Positions 54,178-62,169 of a stretch of 64,000 nucleotides of DNA are shown piece by piece. Every line of letters starts with the position of its first letter. Within the stretch, counting starts at the first letter, position 1. The position numbers and the translations under genes were made by a program. Origin of the DNA: CAVQMB01 sp963713445 (GTDB taxonomy: Bacteria > Pseudomonadota > Gammaproteobacteria > Competibacterales > Competibacteraceae); contig CAVQMB010000004.1 in the NCBI GenBank assembly GCA_963713445.1, positions 248,001 through 312,000 of the forward strand, written 5' to 3'. A model generated the notes under the pieces. It was not told the DNA's origin, ran no database searches, and worked only from the letters and a program-made list of their open reading frames with translations.

Positions 54178-55605
54178 ATGTGCGTCAGAATTTGTTTGTT
54201 GGGTGGGTACAGATGCGGGCCTGGTGGGCAGGGGGTTGTGGCTGCGGTGCGATGCATTTGCGGACTGGCCCTGATGATGCTGTTAGTAGCATGTTCCACC
54301 ACTCCCGTGGTTTACGCCCCCGGCGACATGGCTGGCGGGCGGCCCTCCGGTACGGTGCCGCCCTTAAAAGCTCTGATCCCCCAGGACGGAAGCCTGGTTC
54401 GCCTAGTGTTTATTCATGGGGTGGGGGACACTTGCGCAGGCTACGCGTTGAATCCGAAAACGGGCTGGCTAAACGACGCGACTGCCGAGAGCATTGGCTT
54501 GCAGCCTGTTGCCAAGGAGGATCAATTGAACATCAAGAGAGTCTACGCAAACGTGTTCATGGACGAATCCCTGCGAGATCCGCGGTCGTATGTCGAATAC
54601 GCGGTCCGCCGTTATAAGTTGCGTCTCGGAGGAGGTGCAAACAGGGCTGTTCCTGTAGAAGCGATTGAAATAACCTGGTCGCACTTAACACAGTGGATCA
54701 AGACCAATCAGCTTTCCTACGACTCACCGTCCGTGTTTCGCGGTCGACCACACTGTATGGCTTCACCTGATCCAAAGATTGTACCTCCGATCTTAAATCC
54801 GCCGGAAAGGGTGGCGATAAATCGGACAATCAAGGAGTCAGTGCTTGATCGGGACATGGCTGATGCAATTGTTTATATCGGCACATACGGTCCAGTCATA
54901 CAGCGTGGAGTAGCGGACGCTTTGTGCCACGCGATTACTGGGCAATCGGTCGATCGCAAATGCATTTGGCCAAACCGGGAGGAACTTCGTAGTGACAATA
55001 GCCACTATGTTTTTGTAACGCATAGCCTAGGTAGTCGTATACTCTATGACACTCTTCTTGGTTTGACTGGGTTCTATTTGAACAAGACTACGCAACCCCA
55101 GAAAGCAAACCCATTCGAAAAGGAGTTGGCGAACACAAAACCGTTCGCATTACATATCCTCGCCTCTACCTCTGCTGTTTACATGATGGCTAATCAGATT
55201 TCTTATCTGGGGCTAGCATATATCCCGGAAGATGCTGTGTCGGGCGCAGGTCCCGTACCCATGTTGGCACTGGGGCAGGCTAGCGGCCAACAAGCCGCGC
55301 AGCAGCACGCCAGAAATCTGATAGAGGTCTTTGGGCGCGCAGTGGCGGATGCTAGAGCGACCTTCAACCGGCCGTCTAAGCCATTGCGGATCATCGCGTT
55401 CAACGACACGAATGATCTTCTGACGTGGCATATGCCGCGTTGGTATTCGAGTGATCGCGTGGCGCTATCAAATGTCTTCGTGCAAAATGCGCCACACTGG
55501 ATAGTATTTGAAGACCCCATTGCAGCGCACGACGATTACTTCAACAGCGATGTGTGGAAGGTGATCTCGTGCGGAGAGCATGGAAAGAGATTGCAGTGCC
55601 ATTAA
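54178..55605 (+). CDS. Lipoprotein with alpha/beta-hydrolase fold
   Basis: Up to 475 residues; GTG 54238 is an alternative start closer to the signal peptide. The hydrophobic stretch CGLALMMLLVAC is a lipobox, so it is probably membrane-anchored and periplasmic. After it comes the strand and oxyanion loop LVFIHGVGDTC. The nucleophile elbow is VFVTHSLGSRILYD, with Ser about two thirds through. Asp in FNDTNDLLTW and a late His (APHWIVF or AHDDY) could complete the triad. This looks like an esterase or phospholipase, but no known family is evident. Composition is intermediate. It may act with the lipoproteins on either side. Confidence 0.72.
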   Translation: MCVRICLLGGYRCGPGGQGVVAAVRCICGLALMMLLVACSTTPVVYAPGDMAGGRPSGTVPPLKALIPQDGSLVRLVFIHGVGDTCAGYALNPKTGWLNDATAESIGLQPVAKEDQLNIKRVYANVFMDESLRDPRSYVEYAVRRYKLRLGGGANRAVPVEAIEITWSHLTQWIKTNQLSYDSPSVFRGRPHCMASPDPKIVPPILNPPERVAINRTIKESVLDRDMADAIVYIGTYGPVIQRGVADALCHAITGQSVDRKCIWPNREELRSDNSHYVFVTHSLGSRILYDTLLGLTGFYLNKTTQPQKANPFEKELANTKPFALHILASTSAVYMMANQISYLGLAYIPEDAVSGAGPVPMLALGQASGQQAAQQHARNLIEVFGRAVADARATFNRPSKPLRIIAFNDTNDLLTWHMPRWYSSDRVALSNVFVQNAPHWIVFEDPIAAHDDYFNSDVWKVISCGEHGKRLQCH

Positions 55606-55829
55606 GACGCAACTGCCCCTGGATTCGAGGAGGCTTCGAGATGTGAGACAATGGTCCCGCGAACAAGGGCGAGGTTGAGATTCGAGATATTCCGTGTTGC
55701 TATTTTTTTGACGGGCCGTCACGCCGGACAAAAGTTAGACGCTTCCATCAACTTGCAGCGCGTGACCGTTCTTCTAGGGCGAATCATTCTTAGATGCAGA
55801 AGCCGGGTCAGCTTTAACGGGAAACCAAC

Positions 55830-56228
55830 GTGCCAAATATCATAGAGCACCAAGTGACGCGTGTTTTAGCCATTATGCTCCTGGTCTGGGGGCTGCTTAT
55901 TAGCTTGGCCCCTCTCGCCGCGGCGGCTCAGTCCAACGAATCTGCTGGCCCCTATGCTCCGCATTGTAACAAAGCATTTCAAAATCTACCTATTGACATG
56001 GCTGGAGAGCCAATTGAGAAGGTTTCAAATGGGGTATTGCGTGTGGAAGGTGGCCCAAGGGTCATGAGTCGATTCTATATGAGGCATAAAAAACAATATA
56101 TAGATTATGACAATAGTTGCTTTCGGCCATGGGGCAACTTAAAGCGTAGAACCCGTCTCTTCTTAGAAAATAATGCCGGGGTTTTGGTAGCACAAGACCC
56201 CTTGGGGTCGATGCCCGTACCTGATTAG
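55830..56228 (+). CDS. Exported protein of unknown function, 3' end replaced by IS
   Basis: GTG start at 55830 gives 132 residues with a Sec signal peptide (VLAIMLLVWGLLISLAPLAAAA). The mature part includes CNKAFQNLPIDMAGEPIEKVSNGVLRVEGGPRVMSRFYM and a second Cys (NSCFRPWG). The last three codons and stop (VPD-stop at 56217-56228) lie inside the left inverted repeat of the IS1595 element, so the natural C-terminus was probably cut off by the insertion. Family not recognised. Confidence 0.55.
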   Translation: MPNIIEHQVTRVLAIMLLVWGLLISLAPLAAAAQSNESAGPYAPHCNKAFQNLPIDMAGEPIEKVSNGVLRVEGGPRVMSRFYMRHKKQYIDYDNSCFRPWGNLKRRTRLFLENNAGVLVAQDPLGSMPVPD

Positions 56229-57291
56229 CCCTCATCCTCAGCCCTAAAAGTTGCTTGCCAAGCGCAATCGCCGCTCCGGGCAAGGCGCACACAGCATTAT
56301 CGCCCGTGCCAGTCGCGGCAGCATCGCGGCCAAGCGAAATCGGCGGTTGAATCGATAAGCCGCCTCGGCCAGATAGCGCCGCGCGTACTTGGCCTGTTTG
56401 AAGGCGTGGTAACGTCCGCTGATCGCGCGCTTGAGGTTACCCAGTACGATATTGACCCAGCGCGCACCGCTCACCTCGGTCGCCGCGCGCCCGCCGCCGG
56501 TTTTGAGCACCGTATGGGCATGACCCGCCTCGACGACGCGGCCAAAGCAGGCCAGTCCGTCGGAGTAGACCTCCGCCGGAGCCGCCAGACGCCGTTGTAC
56601 CCAATCGTTGAGCGAGGCGTTGTCGAACGCGCGAACCGGCTCGATCACCGCGAAGCGGGGGTGTTGCAGGTCAGCGTCGGTCTCCACCGCCACCACGAAC
56701 GGTTGCTTGTTCTCCGAGCCCCGGCCGCGCTTGCCGCCGTTGCGCTCGCCACCGAGGTAGGCGTCATCGATCTGTATAAAGCCTTCGAGACGACGTGTGC
56801 GTTCCCGTTCCTGCATCGCCTGCATCACCTTGTGCTTGATCCGCCAGGCGGCCTTGTAGTTAATCCCGAGGTGGCGCATCAACTCCAGCGCCGAGAGGTT
56901 GGTCTTGGTCGTGGTCAACAGATACAGCGCCAGATACCAGGTCGTCAACGGCAGCTTGGTGCCGGCCATCAAGGTGCCACTGATCAGCGTGCTCTGGTGT
57001 CGGCACGAGCGGCATTGGTAATACACCCGCCCGCCACGCCGAAACCGCGAGCGCGGCCGCTGGCCACACCTCGGGCAACGAAAGCCGTGCGGCCAGCGCG
57101 TCTTGTACAGGGCGCGGTAACATTTGGCTTCGGTGCCATAGCGTTCAATGAAACCCGCCATCGACAGGCCGGGTTGAAACTGGACGGGGTTGATAGCCAT
57201 GCTCGCGATCCTCGGTGAACGTGGCCTCATTGTCCCATCGTGCTGTCTCAAAACATGAGACTGGCCGCTGAGCTTCGGGGCTAATCAGGTA
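56218..57291. mobile_element. IS1595-family insertion sequence
   Basis: The ends share TACCTGATTAGCCC as an inverted repeat (56218-56231 and 57278-57291), with further imperfect matching inward (CTCAGC). Total about 1,074 bp with one transposase gene. No clear 8-bp target duplication is visible: the flanks GATGCCCG and ATCGTTTG differ. Either the element is old, one flank was deleted after insertion, or the ends are a few bases off. Confidence 0.8.
56244..57200 (-). CDS. IS1595-family transposase
   Basis: 318 residues from ATG 57200 (MAINPVQFQPGLS). The N-terminal zinc ribbon CPRCG...CRSC is followed by the DDE-type domain. The first acid pair is FIQIDDAYLGGERNGGKRGRGSENK, the second is VYSDGLACFGRV and the third region is WVNIVLGNLKRAISGRYHAF. 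Matches the ISXO2-like/IS1595 architecture. Intact, so the element may still move. The frame is open to 57251 without family similarity. Confidence 0.93.
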   Translation of the reverse strand: MAINPVQFQPGLSMAGFIERYGTEAKCYRALYKTRWPHGFRCPRCGQRPRSRFRRGGRVYYQCRSCRHQSTLISGTLMAGTKLPLTTWYLALYLLTTTKTNLSALELMRHLGINYKAAWRIKHKVMQAMQERERTRRLEGFIQIDDAYLGGERNGGKRGRGSENKQPFVVAVETDADLQHPRFAVIEPVRAFDNASLNDWVQRRLAAPAEVYSDGLACFGRVVEAGHAHTVLKTGGGRAATEVSGARWVNIVLGNLKRAISGRYHAFKQAKYARRYLAEAAYRFNRRFRLAAMLPRLARAIMLCAPCPERRLRLASNF

Positions 57292-57404
57292 ATCGTTTGC
57301 TGTTTTACTCCATTCAGCCAACGCCACACCACTCCACGACGTCCAGTCTAGAGCAAGCGAGTCCTGTCTGCAGAGCTTTACGCCCATGCCCCCTGGATGG
57401 GGAT

Positions 57405-57512
57405 GCCGATGATGACGGCCTGCCTGCGGCAGACCTCATCAACCGACAGCCCGCCGTCGGCTTCCTTCAAGATCGACACAGCCTACTTCTCCGTGAACCG
57501 TGATTTTCTGAT
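57405..57512 (-). pseudogene. Relic of IS3-family transposase OrfA
   Basis: On the minus strand, starting at the codon ATC (57512-57510, expected ATG) after AGGAGG: RKSRFTEK-stop-AVSILKEADGGLSVDEVCRRQ. This is the start of an IS3 OrfA (usual RFTEKQIVSILKEA...VCRKHG), with the Gln codon turned into TAG and the start codon mutated. Similarity ends after about 35 codons near 57405. The remaining sequence up to 57756 holds no other gene I can recognise. Confidence 0.7.
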
Positions 57513-57756
57513 CGTTACCTCCTGGGCGTAGTCTGCCAGAAGCTCTGTTTTCGACTTGCCTACCGGTTGGGGAAGCACACGCTACGGCCACGGCCGGGCC
57601 TGCTCTTGGCTTCCTGAATTTCGGCGCGCCTGGTTGCAGACCTGCCCTGTTGTCCTCTTTGGTAGTATGCATATGGCTTCACTTCTGACCCGCTTCTTTC
57701 AGAACGCCTCATAATCACAAGAAGGCCACACTTGGCCAACCGAAAGGTGACCGGCA

Positions 57757-58077
57757 ATGATCGTTGTGACCAGTGAATACATCTACGGGCATCGGATCAA
57801 AGAGACGAAGGGCCAGTGCTTCGGGGTCGTGGTGCGGAGTCGCGGCCTGGGCGGCAACATCATGGCCGGCTTGCGCTCTCTCGTCGGCGGTGAAATCCGT
57901 GAATATACCCAACTGCTCGAAGAGGCCCGCCGTCACGCCGTAGATCGGCTGGTGGAAAACGCCAGGGCCATGGGCGCGAACGGCATCGTGATGATGCGGT
58001 TCGATTCAGCGGAGATCGGTCAGACCATGAGCGAGATCGTGGCCTACGGCACCGCGGTGGTCGTCGAGCGCGAGTGA
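57757..58077 (+). CDS. YbjQ/UPF0145-family protein
   Basis: 106 residues. The family pattern is clear: VVTSEYIYGHRIKETKGQCFGVVVRSRGLGGNIMAGLRSLVGGEI, then YTQLLEEARRHAVDRLVENARAMGANGIVMMRFD. Also described as a heavy-metal-binding domain fold that oligomerises; the role is unknown. It overlaps the next small membrane protein, and the two are probably one unit. Confidence 0.88.
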   Translation: MIVVTSEYIYGHRIKETKGQCFGVVVRSRGLGGNIMAGLRSLVGGEIREYTQLLEEARRHAVDRLVENARAMGANGIVMMRFDSAEIGQTMSEIVAYGTAVVVERE

Positions 58078-58388
58078 TGCTGCGCGTGGCGGTTTTCGGC
58101 GTCGGATGTCTGCTGCTGCTCGGCGCGCTGATCGCGGCGCTTTATGGCGCCGTGCCGCTGAGCTTCGCACTCCTGATTTTTGGCGTGCTCTGCGCCGGCG
58201 GGGTTGCATTCGAGCGTTGGCGCTACGGCGCCACCCATTCCATTCGTCCGGGCGCCGGCTGGGAGAGCACCGGCGAACGCTTCATCGATCCGGAAAGCGG
58301 CCGGTTGGTGGAAGTCTATTATGAGCCGGCGACTGGCAAACGTCGCTACCTGACCGTAGGCCCGGACAAACGCGCTGGCCGATCGTAG
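58074..58388 (+). CDS. Small membrane protein next to the YbjQ-like gene
   Basis: 104 residues. Two N-terminal helices (VAVFGVGCLLLLGALIAALYG and LSFALLIFGVLCAGGVAF) are followed by a soluble tail with ESTGERFIDPESGRLVEVYYEPATGKRRY. The tail is a cytoplasmic or periplasmic beta-rich piece. Start overlaps the previous stop (ATGATG at 58074). No family recognised. Confidence 0.7.
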   Translation: MMLRVAVFGVGCLLLLGALIAALYGAVPLSFALLIFGVLCAGGVAFERWRYGATHSIRPGAGWESTGERFIDPESGRLVEVYYEPATGKRRYLTVGPDKRAGRS

Positions 58389-58519
58389 TTCCTCCGAAAG
58401 GGGCAGACACCGCAGCATCAAACAGCAATGCCGCGATTCAGGGCGCAGAGCCCCGCGACGGCGCGCCTGAGCGCTACAGCCGCGGGGCACCTCCGGATGT
58501 TGCCGGGTCAGGGAACGAC

Positions 58520-58651
58520 TTACTTGTGAGCCCGGTCTTCGATCAGAATGTCAACCACACCGGGATCGGCCAGCGTACTGGTGTCACCGAGGTTGTCCAG
58601 TTCGTTGCTGGCAATTTTGCGGAGAATGCGCCGCATGATCTTGCCGGAAGG
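58520..58651 (-). pseudogene. acs: 3' fragment of acetyl-CoA synthetase
   Basis: The last 43 codons of an AMP-forming acetyl-CoA synthetase: SGKIMRRILRKIASNELDNLGD followed by STLADPGVVDILI and the stop at 58520. The Lys in SGKIMRR is the catalytic/acetylated residue of the family. Upstream of the Ser codon the similarity stops abruptly at the sequence GGGGTCAGGTCTTGC that precedes the transposase relic, so the acs gene was cut here and its 5' part lost. Confidence 0.8.
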
Positions 58652-58703
58652 AAAGGGGTCAGGTCTTGCAGGAACACATTTATCGTCTCTAAAATATCGC
58701 CCT

Positions 58704-58787
58704 GTGGGACAACCTCTTCGCATCGAGCTGCCCGGCGGGCTTTATCACGTGACCTACGCGGCAATGCACTGCTGCGGCTTCGGCTAG
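58704..58787 (+). pseudogene. Truncated copy of the REP-associated transposase
   Basis: GTG 58704 starts a 27-codon reading PLRIELPGGLYHVT then out of frame into a stop. 58691-58770 is an imperfect direct repeat of 59463-59545, the start of the intact transposase gene, with one base missing at about 58755. Remnant of an earlier copy. Confidence 0.78.
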
Positions 58788-58833
58788 TCAGTGCAGTTGT
58801 CGCTAATCACGCGACGCGTTATTATTGGCCACT

Positions 58834-59112
58834 ATGATTCGGTCGTTTCGTTGTGCCGACACCCAAGCGTTGGCCGACGGCCGGCGCGTCAAGCGCTTCG
58901 TCAACATCTCGACGGTGGCTCGGCGCAAGCTGCGCCAACTGCAGATTGCCGGTCGCCTGGAGGATTTGAGCGTTCCACCCGGCATCCGGCTCGAGCGACA
59001 CAAGGGCGAGCGGGCCGGTCAGTACAGCATCCGCATCAACAGTCAGTTTCGCCTCTGCTTTCGCTGGATCGCCGGCGCCGCGGAAGATGTCGAAATCGTC
59101 GATGACCACTGA
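58834..59112 (+). CDS. higB: HigB-type (RelE superfamily) toxin
   Basis: 92 residues from ATG 58834. The fold-specific blocks are VARRKLRQLQIAGRLEDLSVPPGIRLERHKGERAGQYSIRINSQFRLCFRW and the end VEIVDDH. HigB toxins cut mRNA at the ribosome. Toxin first, antitoxin 12 nt later: the classic higBA order. Basic charge and length fit. A second, decayed copy of the same type of locus lies at 61368-61568. Confidence 0.9.
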   Translation: MIRSFRCADTQALADGRRVKRFVNISTVARRKLRQLQIAGRLEDLSVPPGIRLERHKGERAGQYSIRINSQFRLCFRWIAGAAEDVEIVDDH

Positions 59113-59124
59113 GAGGCGAAGGTC

Positions 59125-59439
59125 ATGCGTGAACTTGATCCGGTAACCCCAGGCGAAGTGCTGCGCGAGGAGTTCCTCAAGCCACTGGGGCTATCGCAAT
59201 ATCGACTGGCCAAGGAAATCGGCGTGCCGGCCCAGCGCATCAGCGCGATCATAGCGGGCAAGCGCTCCATTACGGCCGACACCGATCTGCGCCTGTGCCG
59301 TTTCTTCGGACTGTCCAAGGGTTATTGGCTACGGGCCCAGGCCGCGTACGACACCGAGTGTGCCGAGGACAAGCTGGCCGAAGCCTTGGCGCGCATCCGG
59401 CCCTGGCAGGAACAGCAGACGCTGGACGGCAAGGTCTGA
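59125..59439 (+). CDS. higA: HigA-type XRE antitoxin
   Basis: 104 residues. The N-terminal PVTPGEVLREEFLKPLGLSQYRLAKEIGVPAQRISAIIAGKRSITADTDLRL is the HigA helix-turn-helix with its N-terminal toxin-binding segment. The sequence continues with FFGLSKGYWLRAQAAYD. It neutralises the upstream HigB and represses the pair's promoter, as known for the family. Confidence 0.93.
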   Translation: MRELDPVTPGEVLREEFLKPLGLSQYRLAKEIGVPAQRISAIIAGKRSITADTDLRLCRFFGLSKGYWLRAQAAYDTECAEDKLAEALARIRPWQEQQTLDGKV

Positions 59440-59474
59440 TCGCACGCGGGTGGTCGATCATAAAGTATCGCCCC

Positions 59475-60347
59475 ATGGCACGACCCCTTCGCATCGAGCT
59501 GGCCGGCGGGCTCTATCACGTGACCTCGCGCGGCAACGCGCGTGAGCCGATCTATTTTTCCGATGATGACCGGACAGCATGGCTGTCGCTGTTCGGCGAG
59601 GTGTGCGCCCGGTTCAACTGGGTCTGCCATGCCTATTGCCAGATGACCAATCATTATCACCTGCTGGTGGAGACGCCAGACGGCAATCTGTCTCGCGGGA
59701 TGCGCCAGCTCAACGGGGTGTATACGCAGTCCATCAACCGTACGCACCGGCGGGTGGGGCATGTCTTCCAGGGCCGTTACAAGGCGATTCTCGTGGAGAA
59801 AGACAACTACCTGCTGGAACTGGCCCGCTACGTGGTGCTGAATCCGGTGCGGGCCAACATGGTGGTTGAGGCCGGCGCATGGCCGTGGAGCAGTTATCGG
59901 GCCACGGTCGGCGATGAGGGCCTGCCGGCTTGGCTCACGACCAATTGGCTGCTGGGGCAGTTCGGTAAGCGGCGTCCTGAGGCGATCGAGCGCTACCGGA
60001 GGTTCGTTCGCGAGGGCATGAGCGAGCCGAGCCTCTGGGGCGACTTACGCGGGCAGGTGTTCCTCGGCAGCGAGGCGTTCGTCGAGCGCATGAGGGCCCG
60101 CCTGCCCGAGGGCGATCTGCGCGAAGTGCCGCGCGCGCAGCGCCGGCCGCAGCCGAGACCGTTGTCGTTTTACGCGGCACAATCGGATCGCCGCCAGGCC
60201 ATGGCGGATGCATATCTCTCAGGCGAGTACACGATGAAGGCCGTCGCCGGGCATTTCGGCGTGCACTACTCAACGGTCAGCCGCGCTGTTCGTGCGGTCG
60301 AGGCCGAACGATCCCGCGCCTCCGGCCTGCAAGACCGCGCGAGTTGA
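59475..60347 (+). CDS. REP-associated tyrosine transposase (TnpA-REP/RAYT)
   Basis: 290 residues from ATG 59475. Y1 HUH domain: PLRIELAGGLYHVTSRGN, the metal site HYHLLVETP, GRYKAILVEKDNYLLELARYVVLNPVRA. The C-terminal 110 residues end in a helix-turn-helix (MKAVAGHFGVHYSTVSRAV), seen in one RAYT subgroup. It lies 35 nt after higA. I saw no clear REP palindromes at its borders, but its first 80 bp are duplicated upstream at 58691. Confidence 0.9.
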   Translation: MARPLRIELAGGLYHVTSRGNAREPIYFSDDDRTAWLSLFGEVCARFNWVCHAYCQMTNHYHLLVETPDGNLSRGMRQLNGVYTQSINRTHRRVGHVFQGRYKAILVEKDNYLLELARYVVLNPVRANMVVEAGAWPWSSYRATVGDEGLPAWLTTNWLLGQFGKRRPEAIERYRRFVREGMSEPSLWGDLRGQVFLGSEAFVERMRARLPEGDLREVPRAQRRPQPRPLSFYAAQSDRRQAMADAYLSGEYTMKAVAGHFGVHYSTVSRAVRAVEAERSRASGLQDRAS

Positions 60348-60359
60348 TCGATTTTGGCG

Positions 60360-60554
60360 TTACGCCCCTTTATCAACATGCAATTCGATGTGCAACCCCG
60401 CCGCGACCACCCAATTCACCAGGGTATCGATCCCCAACAGTTCAACTTTGCCGCGCATCAAGTCGGATACCCGGGGTCGCGTCACACCGAGCCTTTGGGC
60501 CGTAGTCAACAATGCCGATTGATAAAGTGCTCGAGCTACCTTTCCAAAAACAGG
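60360..60554 (-). pseudogene. XRE-type antitoxin relic behind the PIN gene
   Basis: Minus-strand frame ending with a stop at 60360-60362. It reads LLTTAQRLGVTRPRVSDLMRG and then VELLGIDTLVNWVVAAGLHIEL, the HTH and C-terminal part of HigA2-like antitoxins. The frame is open back to 60554 with no ATG or GTG, overlapping the end of the PIN gene by about 19 nt. N-terminus lost. The cognate RelE gene is absent. Confidence 0.65.
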
Positions 60555-60958
60555 TGCACGCGGTCAATCGTCCATGTGGGGATACCGGCGCCAAAGAAAT
60601 CCATGTCTTCGGTCCAGATTGGGCAGCCCAATGCCAAGGTGGTGGCAACTACCGGCCAGTCGTCGATGTCGCGAACGCGGATTCGCTGTTCCGCTTGAAC
60701 GCGGTAGCCCCGATAGAGGCTGTCATCCACGGGTACCACTAGGCGTGTGATGGCTGACAAGACCTCCAGGGCCGGTGCCGCCGGCAAGCCGCGTTTCTCG
60801 AATAATACCGGCAGATACTTCTGGGCATCGCGGAAACATACCTGCGGTGAAAAGAACTGCGTTGAACCCCAATGCTGTTCCAGCAACCCACGCACTTTCC
60901 GGCCCAGCACAGCGCGAATTAGGATGTTGGCGTCCAGTACCAACGCCTTCGAAGACAT
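60536..60958 (-). CDS. PIN-domain toxin, VapC-like
   Basis: 140 residues. PIN acidic residues: Asp in ALVLDANILIR at the start and DMD in IWTEDMDFFGAGIP at the end, with RDIDDWPVVATTLALG between. RNase toxins of this class cut tRNA or rRNA. ATG 60958 overlaps the stop of the upstream antitoxin by one base (TGATG), the usual coupling. Confidence 0.88.
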   Translation of the reverse strand: MSSKALVLDANILIRAVLGRKVRGLLEQHWGSTQFFSPQVCFRDAQKYLPVLFEKRGLPAAPALEVLSAITRLVVPVDDSLYRGYRVQAEQRIRVRDIDDWPVVATTLALGCPIWTEDMDFFGAGIPTWTIDRVHLFLER

Positions 60959-61224
60959 CAGGCCCGTTCGATTTCCCGCAGCCGGCGGAATTCGGCTACG
61001 AGTTCCTCCTCGCTGATGCCGTGGGTCGCCAGCAATGCCTCCAGACGCGCGGCCGCAGCTTTCAATGCGTCGCGCTCCGCCTGCTGTGGGGCGGGTCTGG
61101 CTGGAATGTAGTAGCCAATCGTCTCACCATGTCGCGTGATCGCCACCGGTGATGTTGCCTGCAAGAACTGCGGCAGGTGGGCGCGAAATTCGCGTATACC
61201 GACCCTTGTAATGGACTCTGTCAT
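60958..61224 (-). CDS. Phd/YefM-type antitoxin of the PIN pair
   Basis: 88 residues. N-terminal Phd fold TRVGIREFRAHLPQFLQATSPVAITRHGETIGYYIPAR binds DNA. The helical tail (DALKAAAARLEALLATHGISEEELVAEFRRLREIERA) should bind the toxin. Upstream of ATG 61224 is an AT-rich stretch with TGTACCTTTGAGTACA (61239-61254), an imperfect palindrome and a likely operator for autoregulation. Confidence 0.88.
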   Translation of the reverse strand: MTESITRVGIREFRAHLPQFLQATSPVAITRHGETIGYYIPARPAPQQAERDALKAAAARLEALLATHGISEEELVAEFRRLREIERA

Positions 61225-61367
61225 AATGGTCTCAAATGTGTACCTTTGAGTACATATAATACCAAGCCCTAAGGATGGTATCAGCTTGGCCGATCTGCTG
61301 GCTGAAGCCGTAACGGAAATTTTTCCGGCCCAAGGGTAATAGCTTTCCGCGTCTGTGCAGCCACGGA

Positions 61368-61568
61368 CAGTACATTGGCATCAACGATCAATGGCGCCTC
61401 TGCTTTGAGTGGCCGAACAGTGCTAACAGGCCCGAAAACGTGGAAATCGTGGATTATCACTAGAGAGAAATACCCATGGCACGGACACCCATCCATCCCG
61501 GCGAAATCCTCGCCGACAACCCCAAAACCGCGTCGCTGAAAATCCTGCCTAATTTCTTCGGCGGTTAA
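61368..61568 (+). pseudogene. Second, decayed higBA locus
   Basis: 61368-61463 encodes the C-terminal third of a HigB (QYIGINDQWRLCFEWPN then ENVEIVDYH and stop). Thirteen bases later ATG 61476 starts a HigA-like N-terminus (MARTPIHPGEILADN) that leaves the family sequence after about 17 codons and stops at 61568. Both parts are related to, but not copies of, the intact pair at 58834-59439. The toxin 5' part and antitoxin 3' part are gone. Confidence 0.78.
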
Positions 61569-61686
61569 CCGCCAGTCCCGAAATCCCAACTCGCATCGCC
61601 ATGGACGGCCTACGGCCGGTGGTCCCGCCGCCCGGTCAAACCCACTCGTCGCTAAGCATTAGCGCAGTAGACGTTATACAGACGCC

Positions 61687-61959
61687 TTAGACCCGCCCAT
61701 AGCCCTCGATGAATCCAAGCAGTTCCTCCTCGAGTGCCGCATGCTGGTGCCTGAGCCGCGCCGACTCAGCGCCCTCACTAGTACCCTGAGCCCCCGTCCC
61801 TTCCAGCCTCTCCGACAGCGTGTGGTAATCGTCGCTCAGCGAGCGAAAACCCACGTCGGTCGAATGGAGTTCGCGGATGGCGTGTGCATGATCGGGAAAG
61901 CGGCGCAGCAGATGACGGATGCCTTTCTGCTCAGGGTTGCGGTCTGATGATTCGTTCAT
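61687..61959 (-). CDS. YdcH/DUF465-like small protein
   Basis: 90 residues from ATG 61959, preceded by GGAGG. The central part IRHLLRRFPDHAHAIRELHSTDVGFRSLSDDYHTLSERLE follows the DUF465 (YdcH) helical pattern (RFPEH...L...D..F..L...Y..L). The C-terminal half is another helix. Family function unknown. The frame is open to 62004. Confidence 0.72.
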   Translation of the reverse strand: MNESSDRNPEQKGIRHLLRRFPDHAHAIRELHSTDVGFRSLSDDYHTLSERLEGTGAQGTSEGAESARLRHQHAALEEELLGFIEGYGRV

Positions 61960-62169
61960 AAGAAGCCTCCTTCGCCAAAGGAAATAGTGAGCGTTTGTGC
62001 TCAATGCAGCTATCTATTCCGACCGTCGCCAACATCGCAGTATCCATCGAACGCCCGGACATTGAGGACCGGATGCGGCTGCAAAGCCATAGGTCCGCTC
62101 AGCGGATCCAGCCACCGATACCGTATACTACGACTCAAAATCGACCAATTCTCTGTCTACCGTGCCCGC

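Noticed and set aside
56210..57299. 8-bp target duplication expected for IS1595
   Set aside because: The octamers outside the shared ends (GATGCCCG and ATCGTTTG) do not match, nor do nearby shifts.
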